Below, piece after piece: positions 25,528 to 33,764 of a DNA stretch of 39,114 bases (within the stretch, counting starts at the first letter, position 1; the number at the start of each line of letters is the position of its first letter). This DNA comes from Candidatus Solincola daggyaiensis (GTDB taxonomy: Bacteria; Actinomycetota; Geothermincolia; Geothermincolales; RBG-13-55-18). The DNA is taken from assembly GCA_015711825.1 (NCBI GenBank), contig JACVJD010000020.1, forward strand, positions 1-39,114, written 5' to 3'. The notes under the pieces were generated by a model that saw nothing but the letters and a program-made list of their open reading frames with translations, had not been told where the DNA came from and ran no database searches. Position numbers and translations under genes: made by a program.

Positions 25528-25835
25528 CGCCCTTTCAAGCAGGCGGTGGAGACCATCGGGGCAAGGCCCTTTTCCCTATGAGCCGCGCTCGCCACCCGTG
25601 ATCATGTCCTTCCTCCCCGGCCGGTGCCCCTTCCCGTAAGAGAAAAGAGGTCCATCACGTCCCCGGGAGTCTGGCGCGGATCCTCATACCCTGCCGAGAC
25701 ACCGGGCCGGGACGCCGTGCAGGCGGAGTTCGCGGGGATGTAGAATAATGAAACCGGGGCGGGGGAGCGGCAGGATGGCGCGAGGAGGGGGGAAAGGCGC
25801 AGGGAAGAGACGGGAGTGACAGGAGAGGAGAAGGG
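25528..25835. other. 308-bp gap before trpS
   Basis: No gene is seen. TAGAAT at 25741–25746 in an AT-richer spot could be a -10 box for trpS with a leader of about 80 bases. That is too short for a tryptophan T-box, and no T-box landmark is visible. No terminator was found for the upstream HD gene. Confidence 0.35.
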
Positions 25836-26816
25836 TTGAGCAAAAGGATTCTTACCGGATACCGGCCGACGGGAAAGCTGCACCTGGGGAACCTGCACGG
25901 CAACCTCAAGCGCATGATAGAGCTGCAGGAGGAGGCGGAGTGCTATTTCTTCATCGCCGACTGGCACGCCCTGACCACCGATTACCAGGACCCCTCGCGC
26001 CTGCGCGCCTACACCGAGGACATGGTGCTGGACTGGCTGGCGGCGGGCATAGACCCCGCGAAGGCGGTGGTATACCGCCAGTCCGACCTGCCGGAGGTGG
26101 CGGAGTTCCACCTCTACCTCTCCCTCATCACCCCCCTGGGGTGGCTGGAAAGGGTGCCCTCCTTCAAGGAGCAGCAGGAGCAACTTCGCGGCAGGGATAT
26201 CTCCACCCACGGCTTCCTGGGATACCCCGTGCTCCAGGCGGCCGACATCCTCATCGTGCGCGCCGACGGGGTGCCGGTGGGCGAGGATCAGCTCCCTCAC
26301 CTGGAGCTCACGCGGGAGATCGTGCGCCGGTTCAACTTCCTTTACGGAGAGACCTTCGGGGAGCCGCAATCGCTGCTCTCTCCCAGCCCCCGCATCCCGG
26401 GAACCGACGGGCGCAAGATGAGCAAGAGCTACGGCAACTACATCTCCCTGACCGACCCTCCCGAGGAGGTGAGGAAAAAGGCGCTCTCCATGATCACCGA
26501 CCCCGCCCGGCGCACCCGCAAGGACCCCGGAGACCCCGAGAAATGCAGCGCCTTCCAGCTCCACAAGGCCTACAGCGTGAAAGAGCTGGACGACATCGCG
26601 GAGAGATGCCGCACCGCCGCCAGGGGCTGCGTGGAGTGCAAGACCATGCTGGCGGAGAGGATCGTGGAATCCCTGTTGCCCTTCCAGGAGCGGCGCGGGG
26701 AGATGGAGAGCCGGCCCGGGTACGCGTGGGAGGTATTGCGCGAGGGAGTGGAGAAGGTAAGGCCCGTGGCGCGCGAGGTGGTGCGCGAGGTTAGGGAACG
26801 CATGGGCATCGACTGA
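25836..26816 (+). CDS. trpS: Tryptophanyl-tRNA synthetase
   Basis: This class I synthetase charges tRNA-Trp. The 326 residues include the HIGH-type motif in RPTGKLHLGNLHGN, the VGEDQLPHLELTR block and KMSKS in DGRKMSKSYGNYI. Length is as expected. The start is TTG, preceded by GGAGAGGAGAAGG; no in-frame ATG gives the conserved N-terminus. It starts the trpS–scpA–scpB–rluB run, an order shared by several Gram-positive and actinobacterial lineages. Confidence 0.96.
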   Translation: MSKRILTGYRPTGKLHLGNLHGNLKRMIELQEEAECYFFIADWHALTTDYQDPSRLRAYTEDMVLDWLAAGIDPAKAVVYRQSDLPEVAEFHLYLSLITPLGWLERVPSFKEQQEQLRGRDISTHGFLGYPVLQAADILIVRADGVPVGEDQLPHLELTREIVRRFNFLYGETFGEPQSLLSPSPRIPGTDGRKMSKSYGNYISLTDPPEEVRKKALSMITDPARRTRKDPGDPEKCSAFQLHKAYSVKELDDIAERCRTAARGCVECKTMLAERIVESLLPFQERRGEMESRPGYAWEVLREGVEKVRPVAREVVREVRERMGID

Positions 26817-26825
26817 GGGGTGAGA

Positions 26826-27560
26826 TTGCCTTTCCAGGTAAAGCTTGAGGTCTTCGAGGGGCCCTTCGATCTTCTGCTGCACCTTATCGGGCGCAAGGAG
26901 ATAGACATCTACGAGGTCTCCATCGCGGAGATCACCGACGAGTACCTGGCCTATATAGAGGGAATGCGGGAGCTGGACCTCGAGGTGGCCACGGAGTTTC
27001 TCCTCATTGCGGCGACGCTGTTGAAGCTGAAATCGGACGCCCTTCTGCCGGCGCCGGAGAAGGAGACGGAGGAGCTCGCTCCCCAGGAGCTGCGGGAGGA
27101 GCTGTTGTGGCGGTTGGTGGAGTACCAGAAATTCCGCAACGCGGCGGCGGAGCTCGCGGCCAGGCTGGAGCGCGAGGAGAGGTACTATTACCGCCAGGTG
27201 GACCTCGAGGAGCCCTTCCGCGATCTCATGCCCGACGCCTTGCGGGGGCTGACCCTGGAGATGCTGGTGGCCAGGGCAAAGGAGCTGGTGGAGACCGAGG
27301 ACGAGGTCGACGTGGGCTACATAGCGCCAATCCGGGTGAAGGTGGAGGACTTCATGCAGCGGGTGAGGAGCGCGCTGCGGGGACGCGGTCGCACCACCTT
27401 CCGCGAACTGACCCGGGATTGCGCGCTGCGCATAGAGGTCATCGCCTTCTTCGTCGCCCTGCTGGAGCTCTTCAAGCGCGAGGAGATAGACCTTCGGCAG
27501 GCGGCGCGTTTCGGCGATATCGAGGTTTACGCATTGGGGGAGGACGGGGATGGAGATTAA
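26826..27560 (+). CDS. scpA: Segregation and condensation protein A
   Basis: ScpA is the kleisin subunit that bridges SMC heads in the bacterial condensin complex. The N-terminus FQVKLEVFEGPFDLLLHLI and the following RKEIDIYEVSIAEITDEYL are hallmark kleisin sequence. The acidic middle and C-terminal winged-helix region (TFRELTRDCALRIEVIAFFVALLELFK) are also present. The length is about 244 residues. I prefer the TTG at 26826, which has GAGGGG upstream, over the track's GTG at 26820. It overlaps scpB by 11 bases. Confidence 0.94.
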   Translation: MPFQVKLEVFEGPFDLLLHLIGRKEIDIYEVSIAEITDEYLAYIEGMRELDLEVATEFLLIAATLLKLKSDALLPAPEKETEELAPQELREELLWRLVEYQKFRNAAAELAARLEREERYYYRQVDLEEPFRDLMPDALRGLTLEMLVARAKELVETEDEVDVGYIAPIRVKVEDFMQRVRSALRGRGRTTFRELTRDCALRIEVIAFFVALLELFKREEIDLRQAARFGDIEVYALGEDGDGD

Positions 27561-28251
27561 ACCCATAGGAGGCGCCATCTGGAGGACCGGCGCCGGCAGG
27601 GAGGACGTGCGGGAGATGGAGGAGGTGAAGGGAGCCCTGGAGGCCGTGCTCTTCGTGGCCGACGAGCCCCTCACCCCCCGTAGGCTGGCGGAGGCCCTGG
27701 AGTGCGACGAGGGCAAGGTCCTGTCCGCCTTGCAGGAGCTGCGGGACGAGTACGTGCGCTACAACCGCGGCATGCAGCTTCGCGAATTGGGGGGAGGATG
27801 GCGTATGCACACCCATCCCGCATATGCCGCGCAGATCGAGCGACTGCTGCTCTCCTCTCGCCGCACCAGGCTGACCCGGGCCGCGGTGGAGACGCTGGCC
27901 GTCATCGCCTACATGCAGCCCATCACCCGGACCCAGGTGGCCAATATCAGGGGAGTGCAGTCGGAGAACATGGTCAAGGCGCTGGAGGAGATGGGCCTGG
28001 TGGCGGAGGTAGGGAAGGAGAGGGCGCCGGGAGGACCGGCCCTTTACGTCACCACCGAGAAGTTCCTGGAGCGCTTCGGCCTTGAAAGCCTCGAGGATTT
28101 GCCGCCCCTGGAGGATTTCCAACCCGACGCGGAGACGGTGGAGCGCATCGCGCGTTCCCTCTCCGGTCAGGCCGAGCGAGGCGCGGAGGAAGGGGAGGAA
28201 GCCGGAGACGGCGGGGGGCGCGGGGCGGTGGAGGAAACGGACGGGGTTTGA
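27550..28251 (+). CDS. scpB: Segregation and condensation protein B
   Basis: ScpB dimers bind the ScpA linker in the SMC complex. The 233-residue protein has the tandem winged-helix ScpB fold: VKGALEAVLFVADEPLTPRRLAEAL, GGGWRMHTHPAYAAQI, LTRAAVETLAVIAYMQPITR and the IRGVQSENMVKALEEMGLV block. The last ~35 residues are Glu/Gly-rich and unlikely to be folded. The N-terminal ~20 residues before VREMEEV are also extra. The start inside scpA indicates coupled translation. Confidence 0.94.
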   Translation: MEIKPIGGAIWRTGAGREDVREMEEVKGALEAVLFVADEPLTPRRLAEALECDEGKVLSALQELRDEYVRYNRGMQLRELGGGWRMHTHPAYAAQIERLLLSSRRTRLTRAAVETLAVIAYMQPITRTQVANIRGVQSENMVKALEEMGLVAEVGKERAPGGPALYVTTEKFLERFGLESLEDLPPLEDFQPDAETVERIARSLSGQAERGAEEGEEAGDGGGRGAVEETDGV

Positions 28252-28270
28252 GGAGGCGGCGGCATACGGC

Positions 28271-28987
28271 ATGACTCCCGAGGAGAGGCTGCAGAAAGTG
28301 CTGGCGGCGGCGGGGTTGGGGTCGCGCCGCCGCTGCGAGGAGATCATCGCCGCGGGGAGGGTGAGCGTAAACGGTCGCCAGGCTGTCCTGGGGGACCGCG
28401 TGGACCCGGAGCGCGACGAGATCAGCGTTGACGGGGTCCCCATCGACCCCAGGGTGGAGAAAAAATACCTCCTCCTCAACAAGCCCGCGGGATACGTGAC
28501 CACCGTAAGGGATACCCGCGGTAGGCCCACGGTGATGGACCTGGTGAGGGGCGAGGGCAGGGTTTTCCCGGTGGGGCGCCTGGACATGGATACCCGGGGG
28601 CTCCTCCTGCTCACCAACGACGGCTACTTCGCCCACCGCGTCATGCATCCCAGCCACGCCGTGGAGAAGACTTACCTGGTCACGGCGGAGGGGCGGCTGG
28701 GACGCCGGGGATTGTCGCGGCTGCGGGGAGGGGTGGAGCTCGAGGAAGGGGTCACCGCTCCGGCCAGGGTGCGGGTGCTGGAGAACGAGGGCGAACGCTG
28801 TGTGCTGGAGATCGCCATCCATGAGGGGCGCAAGCGCCAGGTGCGCAGGATGTGCGCCTCCGTGGGCCTAAAGGTCGTCGACCTGGTGCGCATACGGCTC
28901 GGGCACCTGGACCTGAAAGGCTTGGAGGAGGGGAGCTATCGCGTGCTCTCGCGCCAGGAGGTGGAACCCTTTCTCGGCGACAGCTAG
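28271..28987 (+). CDS. rluB: 23S rRNA pseudouridine synthase, RluB type
   Basis: The 238-residue protein has an N-terminal S4 domain (EERLQKVLAAAGLGSRRRCEEII) and the RsuA/RluB catalytic domain with the active-site Asp in VGRLDMDTRGLLLLTNDG. The C-terminal block IHEGRKRQVRRMCASVG is typical. RluB converts U2605 in 23S rRNA to pseudouridine; RsuA or RluE specificity cannot be excluded, but the scpB neighbour favours RluB. The track start at 28082 is far inside scpB; ATG at 28271 gives the conserved N-terminus. Confidence 0.92.
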   Translation: MTPEERLQKVLAAAGLGSRRRCEEIIAAGRVSVNGRQAVLGDRVDPERDEISVDGVPIDPRVEKKYLLLNKPAGYVTTVRDTRGRPTVMDLVRGEGRVFPVGRLDMDTRGLLLLTNDGYFAHRVMHPSHAVEKTYLVTAEGRLGRRGLSRLRGGVELEEGVTAPARVRVLENEGERCVLEIAIHEGRKRQVRRMCASVGLKVVDLVRIRLGHLDLKGLEEGSYRVLSRQEVEPFLGDS

Positions 28988-28997
28988 CCTCTGCGAC

Positions 28998-29016
28998 CCG
29001 GCGGTCACCCCGCCGG
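28998..29016 (+). terminator. GC hairpin after rluB
   Basis: CCGGCGG and CCGCCGG pair over 7 bp with a 5-base loop, ten bases after the rluB stop. No T tract follows directly, so termination is uncertain. Confidence 0.35.
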
Positions 29017-29069
29017 CGTGAACAGGTGGAGAAGGGCGGCCTTTCCTTTACGGAAGAATAAAAAGAAGA

Positions 29070-29097
29070 TTGCCCCGCGGCGCCTATATGGTAAACT
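29070..29097 (+). promoter_or_regulatory. Candidate promoter for aroH
   Basis: TTGCCC (29070–29075) and TAAACT (29092–29097) are 16 bases apart in an AT-richer stretch. A start near 29104 leaves a short leader with the ribosome site AAGGAGG just before ATG-ATG. Confidence 0.4.
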
Positions 29098-29119
29098 TTT
29101 ATCCTGACAAGGAGGCTGA

Positions 29120-29485
29120 ATGATGCAGTTGAGGGCTTTGCGCGGCGCGATCCTCTGCAGGGACGACACCAAGGAGGAGATCACCGAGAAGACGGCGGAG
29201 CTTTTGCGGGAGATGCTGCAGCGCAACGACATCCGTCCCGAGGATATCGTGGACATCATCTTCACCGCCACCGAGGACCTCACGGCGGAGTTTCCCGCCG
29301 CGGCGGCTCGTCATATCGGACTGACCCACGTGCCGCTGCTCTGCGCGCGCGAGCTGTCCATAGAGGACTCGCCGCAGAGATGCATAAGAGTGCTCATGCA
29401 TTTCTACACCCGAAAACATCCCCATGAGCTGCGCCACCCCTATCTGGAGGGGGCGCGCCAGCTGAGGACGGACCTCCCCGAATGA
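29120..29485 (+). CDS. aroH: Chorismate mutase, AroH class
   Basis: This enzyme rearranges chorismate to prephenate, the entry to phenylalanine and tyrosine. The 121 residues match the trimeric Bacillus-type AroH fold, not the helical AroQ type: LRALRGAILCRDDTKEEI, the DIVDIIFTATEDLTAEFPA block, VPLLCARELSIEDS, CIRVLMHF, and the C-terminal LRHPYLEGARQLRTDL. Active-site Arg7-type and Arg90-type residues appear in LRALRGA and KCIRV-like CIRVLMH. It opens a gene run of four shikimate and aromatic genes. Confidence 0.95.
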   Translation: MMQLRALRGAILCRDDTKEEITEKTAELLREMLQRNDIRPEDIVDIIFTATEDLTAEFPAAAARHIGLTHVPLLCARELSIEDSPQRCIRVLMHFYTRKHPHELRHPYLEGARQLRTDLPE

Positions 29486-29558
29486 GCAGGCAGCGCCTCA
29501 CAACCGCATAAGGAAGGTGGAGCCCAAGGGAAAAGTAATGTCACCGGGTGAGATGGGG

Positions 29559-29586
29559 GAGCTCGGGCCGGGGCTCGGGCTTTTTT
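29559..29586 (+). terminator. Candidate terminator or attenuator between aroH and the DAHP synthase gene
   Basis: GAGCTC (29559–29564) and GGGCTC (29571–29576) can pair with one G·U, followed by GGGC and TTTTTT (29581–29586). The stem is separated from the T run by four bases, so this is weaker than a classic terminator. It lies 140 bases before the DAHP synthase start. No aromatic-residue leader peptide is seen. Confidence 0.35.
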
Positions 29587-29725
29587 GTTTACGCTCGTAT
29601 CGGCATATGGCGGTGGTAAGCACCGCTTTGGACGGGCGACGGCCAAGGCGCGCGAAAGCGGAGATGCAGGCCGATGGATGCAGGCAGGCGAGGCGGCGTC
29701 CTGCCGGGGGTCATGGAAGGATGTG

Positions 29726-30748
29726 ATGAGAATGGTCATCGTCATGCGCGAGGGCGCGAGGGAGGAGGAGATCGCGGAGATCGTGGACCTGCTGCACAAG
29801 GTGGGAGCGGAGGCCCACGTCTCGCGAGGCGAGTACCGCACCGTGATCGGGGTGATCGGGGACCGCGAGATGGTCATGCAGATGCCCTTCGAGGCCTACC
29901 CCGCGGTGGAGCGGGTGGTCCCGATCATGAAACCCTACAAGCTGGTGAGCCGCGAGTTCCAGGACGCGCCCACGGTCATCAGGGTGGGAGGGGCCGAGAT
30001 AGGAGGAGGTACCTTCACGGTCATCGCGGGTCCCTGCTCGGTGGAAAGCGAAGAGCAGGTGGTGGAGGCGGCCCGCGCCGCCGGGGAGGCGGGCGCGTCC
30101 CTGTTCAGGGGCGGGGCCTTCAAGCCGCGCACCTCTCCCTACAGCTTCCAGGGCCTGGGTGAGGAGGGACTGGCCATGCTGGCCAGGGCGCGCGAGGTCA
30201 CCGGCCTGCCGGTGGTCACCGAGGTGCTGGACGTGAGGGACATCGAGCTGGTGGGCAGGTACGCGGACGTGCTGCAGGTGGGCGCGCGCAACATGCAGAA
30301 CTTCCTCATGCTCAAGGAGCTGGGGCGCCAGGATAAGCCGGTGCTTCTCAAGCGCGGCATGAGCTCGACGGTGGAGGAATGGCTGATGGCGGCGGAGTAC
30401 ATCCTCAAGGAGGGAAACCACCGCGTGGTCCTCTGCGAGCGCGGCATACGCACCTTCGAGACCTCCACCCGCAACACCCTGGACATTGCCGCCATACCGG
30501 CGGTGAAAAGGGCCTCTCACCTGCCGGTGATCGTGGATCCCAGCCATGCCACCGGGGTGCGCGAGCTGGTGCCCCCCCTGTGCATGGCGGCCCTGGCCGC
30601 CGGAGCGGACGGGGTGATGGTGGAGATGCACCCACGGCCGAAGGAAGCCCTGTGCGACGGCTCGCAGTCCTTGACCGTCGAAGGCTTCAGGGCGATGATG
30701 GATGAGCTGAGGTCCCTGGCCTCCTTCATGGGCAGGAAACAAGCGTAA
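29726..30748 (+). CDS. aroF: 3-deoxy-7-phosphoheptulonate (DAHP) synthase, type I-beta
   Basis: DAHP synthase joins phosphoenolpyruvate and erythrose-4-phosphate, the first committed shikimate step. The 340 residues begin with a ferredoxin-like regulatory domain (about 1–75, MVIVMREGAREEEIAEIVDLL) as in Thermotoga, which gives feedback inhibition by tyrosine or phenylalanine in known members. The barrel shows IAGPCSVES, GAFKPRTSPYSFQG, LQVGARNMQNF, LLKRGMSST and VDPSHATG, with the metal Cys in GPCS. ATG at 29726 follows GGAAGG by five bases; the track's earlier start is rejected. The gene lies between aroH and tyrA. Confidence 0.95.
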   Translation: MRMVIVMREGAREEEIAEIVDLLHKVGAEAHVSRGEYRTVIGVIGDREMVMQMPFEAYPAVERVVPIMKPYKLVSREFQDAPTVIRVGGAEIGGGTFTVIAGPCSVESEEQVVEAARAAGEAGASLFRGGAFKPRTSPYSFQGLGEEGLAMLARAREVTGLPVVTEVLDVRDIELVGRYADVLQVGARNMQNFLMLKELGRQDKPVLLKRGMSSTVEEWLMAAEYILKEGNHRVVLCERGIRTFETSTRNTLDIAAIPAVKRASHLPVIVDPSHATGVRELVPPLCMAALAAGADGVMVEMHPRPKEALCDGSQSLTVEGFRAMMDELRSLASFMGRKQA

Positions 30749-30763
30749 GGAAGGGAGCTCGCC

Positions 30764-31888
30764 TTGGGGGAGCGCTTTTTTCGCCGCGTGGGCATCCTGG
30801 GGACCGGACTTATCGGCGGTTCCCTGGGGATGGCGTTGAGGAAACACGGCCTGGCGGACGAGGTGCTGGGCTGCGATCGCGACCCCTCCATGTTGGAGAT
30901 GGCGAGGAACTGCGGCGCGGTGGACGTCGCCGTTTCCCGCTTGGAGGAGTTCGCGAGCGCGTGCGACCTTGTCTTCGTCGCCGTGCCGGTGAGATCCATC
31001 CCCGGCGCTCTGCAGAAGCTGGCGCCGCACCTCGGGGAGGGAGCTTTGGTCAGCGACGTGGGCTCGGTGAAGAGCACGGTGGTGACGGCGGCCAGGCGGA
31101 CCCTGGGCCGCGGGCGGCTTTTCATCGGCGGACATCCCCTGACGGGATCGGAACAGAGGGGGGTGGAGTTCGCCGACCCCGACCTTTTCCGTGACGCCTA
31201 CTATGTGCTCACCCCCGGAAGCGATTGCGACGCGGAGGCCTATTCCAGGCTGAACGCCCTGCTGGGAGCCTTGGGGGCGCGCGTGGTGGCCATGGACCCC
31301 GATGTGCACGACCGGGCGGTGTCGGTGATAAGCCACCTCCCGCACGTGCTCGCGGCCGCCCTCATGAACATCGCCCTGGACCGCGCGGAAGAGTATCCTC
31401 TGCTGCGGCTGGCCGCAGGGGGCTTCCGGGACATGACCCGCATCGCAGCTTCCCAGGCGGGGCTATGGCTGGATATCCTCATGGAGAACCGCGAGGCGGT
31501 GGGGGAGATGTTGCAGGAGTGCGTGGCGGCGTTGCGGAGGGTTGAGGATATGCTGCGCGCTTCGCAGGAAGGCGAGCTCGCCGCCTGGCTGGAGCGCGCC
31601 CGCAGCGGGAGGCAGAACCTGGCGCCCGCGCTTCGCGAATCGTTGCGGGAGCTGTACAGCCTGGTGTTGCCGGTGGAGGACCGTCCGGGCGTCATCAGCG
31701 ACATCACCCTGGCGGTGGGCGAGAAGGGCATAAACATCGACGACATCGAGCTGGTGCACCCCCTGGAGAGCGGTCAGGGGCTGTTGCGGCTCTCCGTCAG
31801 AGGCGAGGAGGCGGCGACGCGCGCGGCCATGGCGCTGCGTCAGAAAGGCTACCGCGTGAGCATGGCAAAGGCCCTGGGAGAGGAGTGA
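30764..31888 (+). CDS. tyrA: Prephenate dehydrogenase with ACT domain
   Basis: TyrA oxidatively decarboxylates prephenate to 4-hydroxyphenylpyruvate on the way to tyrosine. The Rossmann motif VGILGTGLIGGSLG is at the N-terminus. Catalytic His-containing blocks GGHPLTGSEQRGVEF and VSVISHLPHVLAAAL follow. The final ~75 residues form an ACT domain (VLPVEDRPGVISDITLAVGEKGINI), suggesting tyrosine feedback. The start is TTG at 30764 with AAGGAAGGG upstream. It lies 15 bases after the DAHP synthase stop, so co-transcription is likely. Confidence 0.95.
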   Translation: MGERFFRRVGILGTGLIGGSLGMALRKHGLADEVLGCDRDPSMLEMARNCGAVDVAVSRLEEFASACDLVFVAVPVRSIPGALQKLAPHLGEGALVSDVGSVKSTVVTAARRTLGRGRLFIGGHPLTGSEQRGVEFADPDLFRDAYYVLTPGSDCDAEAYSRLNALLGALGARVVAMDPDVHDRAVSVISHLPHVLAAALMNIALDRAEEYPLLRLAAGGFRDMTRIAASQAGLWLDILMENREAVGEMLQECVAALRRVEDMLRASQEGELAAWLERARSGRQNLAPALRESLRELYSLVLPVEDRPGVISDITLAVGEKGINIDDIELVHPLESGQGLLRLSVRGEEAATRAAMALRQKGYRVSMAKALGEE

Positions 31889-32160
31889 TCTCCCCGTCCT
31901 TTCTCATACCGGGGTGGCCGGGGCTCAGCGGGGCCGGGGTGGTTTCGGAGGCGGAGGCTGGAGGTATCGCCGGAGGTCCGGCGGCGAGAACGCTTTGAGC
32001 GGCGACCGTGCGCTCAGGAGCGGCAGGCGTGGCGGCATGGTTCCGTTGAGCGCCGGGCGCAGGCGGGGTTTCGACCTGTGATGGGGGCGGCGGATGATGG
32101 TCTATGGGGATAATAGGTATATTTTGACAATATGGCATTGATAACCAGGAGGATTTGGGC

Positions 32161-33441
32161 GTGGACATGGTCATAAACGGCGTGACGCGCGGGATGCGGG
32201 GAGAGGTACGCGTCCCCCCCGACAAGTCGATATCCCACCGCGCCGCCATCCTGGGGGCGCTGGCGGAGGGCGTCACCACCGCGCGGCCCTTCCTGCGCTC
32301 GGCGGATTGCCTGTCCACCCTGGCCTGCCTCAGATCCCTGGGGGTGGAGCTGGGCCTGGAGGGCGAGGCCCTGCGCGTGGAGGGCAGGGGTCCCGGGGGG
32401 TGGCGCGAGCCGCAAGGGCCGCTCGACGCCGGCAACTCCGCCACCACCATGCGACTGCTCGCCGGCGCGCTGGCCGCTATGCCCTTCCGCTGCGAGATAA
32501 GGGGCGACTCCTCGCTGTCGCGGCGCCCCATGGCCCGCATCGTGGAGCCGCTGCGCGACATGGGGGCGGAGGTGGAGGCGCTGGGAGAGGGATCGCGACC
32601 GCCGCTGGTCATTCGCGGGGGACGGTTGAGGGGCATCGACTACGAGATGCCGGTGGACAGCGCGCAACTGAAATCCGCGCTGCTCATGGCGGGGCTGCAG
32701 GCGGAGGGAGAGACGCGGGTGCGAGGAGGAAAGGCCTCCCGCGACCACACCGAGAGGATGCTCGCCCTCATGGAGGCGGACATCTCCTTCCAGGAGGACG
32801 CGGTGGTGGTCAGGCGCTCCTCTCTGCGGGGCCGCGAGGTCGCGGTCCCGGGGGACATCTCCAGCGCCTCCTTCCTGCTGGCGGCGGCGGCTTTGCTGCC
32901 CGGGTCGCGCCTGGTGCTGCGAGAGGTGGGGCTTAACCCCACCCGCGCCGGCTTTCTCTCCGTGCTCAACTCCATGGGGGCGCTGGTCATGGAGTCCTCT
33001 TACCGCGAGAGCGCCAACGAGCCTCGGGGAGACCTGGAGGTGGGATCAGCCGTTCTATCTGGGGTGGAGGTGGAGGGGTGGCGCATCCCGGCCATGATCG
33101 ACGAGGTGCCCCTGCTGGCGGTGCTCGGCTGCCGCGCCAAGGGGGAGACGGTGGTAAGGGGAGCGGGGGAGCTGCGCGTCAAGGAGAGCGACCGCATCGC
33201 GGCCATGTGCGCCGAGCTGGCCAGGATGGGGGGGCGGCTGGAGGAGCTGGAGGACGGGTTCGTGGCCTACGGGCCCACGCCCTTGAAGGGGGCCCGCGTG
33301 GACTCCCATGGCGACCACCGCATCGCCATGTCCCTGGCGGTGGCCGCCCTTTGCGCCGAGGGGGAGACGGTGATCTCGGGCTGGGAGTGCGTGGACATCT
33401 CCTTCCCGGGCTTCGCCGAGCTTCTGCGCTCGATTCTCTGA
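32161..33441 (+). CDS. aroA: EPSP synthase (3-phosphoshikimate 1-carboxyvinyltransferase)
   Basis: EPSP synthase adds enolpyruvyl to shikimate-3-phosphate, the penultimate step to chorismate. The 426 residues contain PPDKSISHRAAILGALAEG, DAGNSATTMRLLAGALAA, SLSRRPMARI, the LRVKESDRIAAMC block and HGDHRIAMSLAVAAL. I choose GTG at 32161 because AGGAGG (32147–32152) is eight bases upstream; the track's TTG at 32155 would leave only two bases. The 270-bp gap before it carries a direct repeat of CCGGGGTGG and an AT-rich TATATTTTGACAATATGG stretch that may include its promoter. Confidence 0.95.
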   Translation: MDMVINGVTRGMRGEVRVPPDKSISHRAAILGALAEGVTTARPFLRSADCLSTLACLRSLGVELGLEGEALRVEGRGPGGWREPQGPLDAGNSATTMRLLAGALAAMPFRCEIRGDSSLSRRPMARIVEPLRDMGAEVEALGEGSRPPLVIRGGRLRGIDYEMPVDSAQLKSALLMAGLQAEGETRVRGGKASRDHTERMLALMEADISFQEDAVVVRRSSLRGREVAVPGDISSASFLLAAAALLPGSRLVLREVGLNPTRAGFLSVLNSMGALVMESSYRESANEPRGDLEVGSAVLSGVEVEGWRIPAMIDEVPLLAVLGCRAKGETVVRGAGELRVKESDRIAAMCAELARMGGRLEELEDGFVAYGPTPLKGARVDSHGDHRIAMSLAVAALCAEGETVISGWECVDISFPGFAELLRSIL

Positions 33442-33764
33442 GGGTGTGCGAATAGAAAAACGGCTCACTTCGTTTGAGGACATACTATTTTCGATCAACC
33501 CTCTGTGCATGGGCGCGAAGAAGGACGTGACGGCGTTTTTTATGACGGATTCTCTCCCGGGATATGCAGGCTCCTCCATGCATGTTTGTTTTGTGGTATT
33601 GATGCGGTCAAGTTGTTGGAAAGAGATTCTCTCACGGCTCATGCAGGCTCCTCCATGCATGGGCGAATGGGAGAATAGCGCTTTTATGTAACCTATCGCA
33701 TCCTCGTTTTTGCGCCCCGTCCACTGAACGAGGGATGGTTGTAGCGGGCCGGCCGCCGGTGGCG
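33442..33764. other. 323-bp convergent gap with direct repeats
   Basis: The gap lies between the 3' ends of aroA and the histidine kinase gene. It is AT-richer than its neighbours and contains a near-identical 37-bp direct repeat listed separately. No intrinsic terminator with a clear T tract is seen for either gene. Confidence 0.5.
33548..33661. repeat. 37-bp direct repeat, two copies 77 bases apart
   Basis: Copies at 33548–33584 and 33625–33661 match at 33 of 37 bases. Both begin GATTCTCTC and end with the identical 22-base stretch containing CAGGCTCCTCCATGCATG. Each copy has a small inverted repeat ATGCA/TGCAT. A further GCATGGGCG occurs at both 33507 and the end of copy two. No ORF uses this DNA convincingly. 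Confidence 0.85.

Noticed and set aside
25741-25835. T-box riboswitch ahead of trpS
   Set aside because: The leader after the only candidate -10 box is about 80 bases, and no T-box sequence or terminator is seen.
29517-29725. Leader peptide for attenuation of the DAHP synthase gene
   Set aside because: The only ORF there lacks runs of Phe, Tyr or Trp codons and continues through the candidate terminator.
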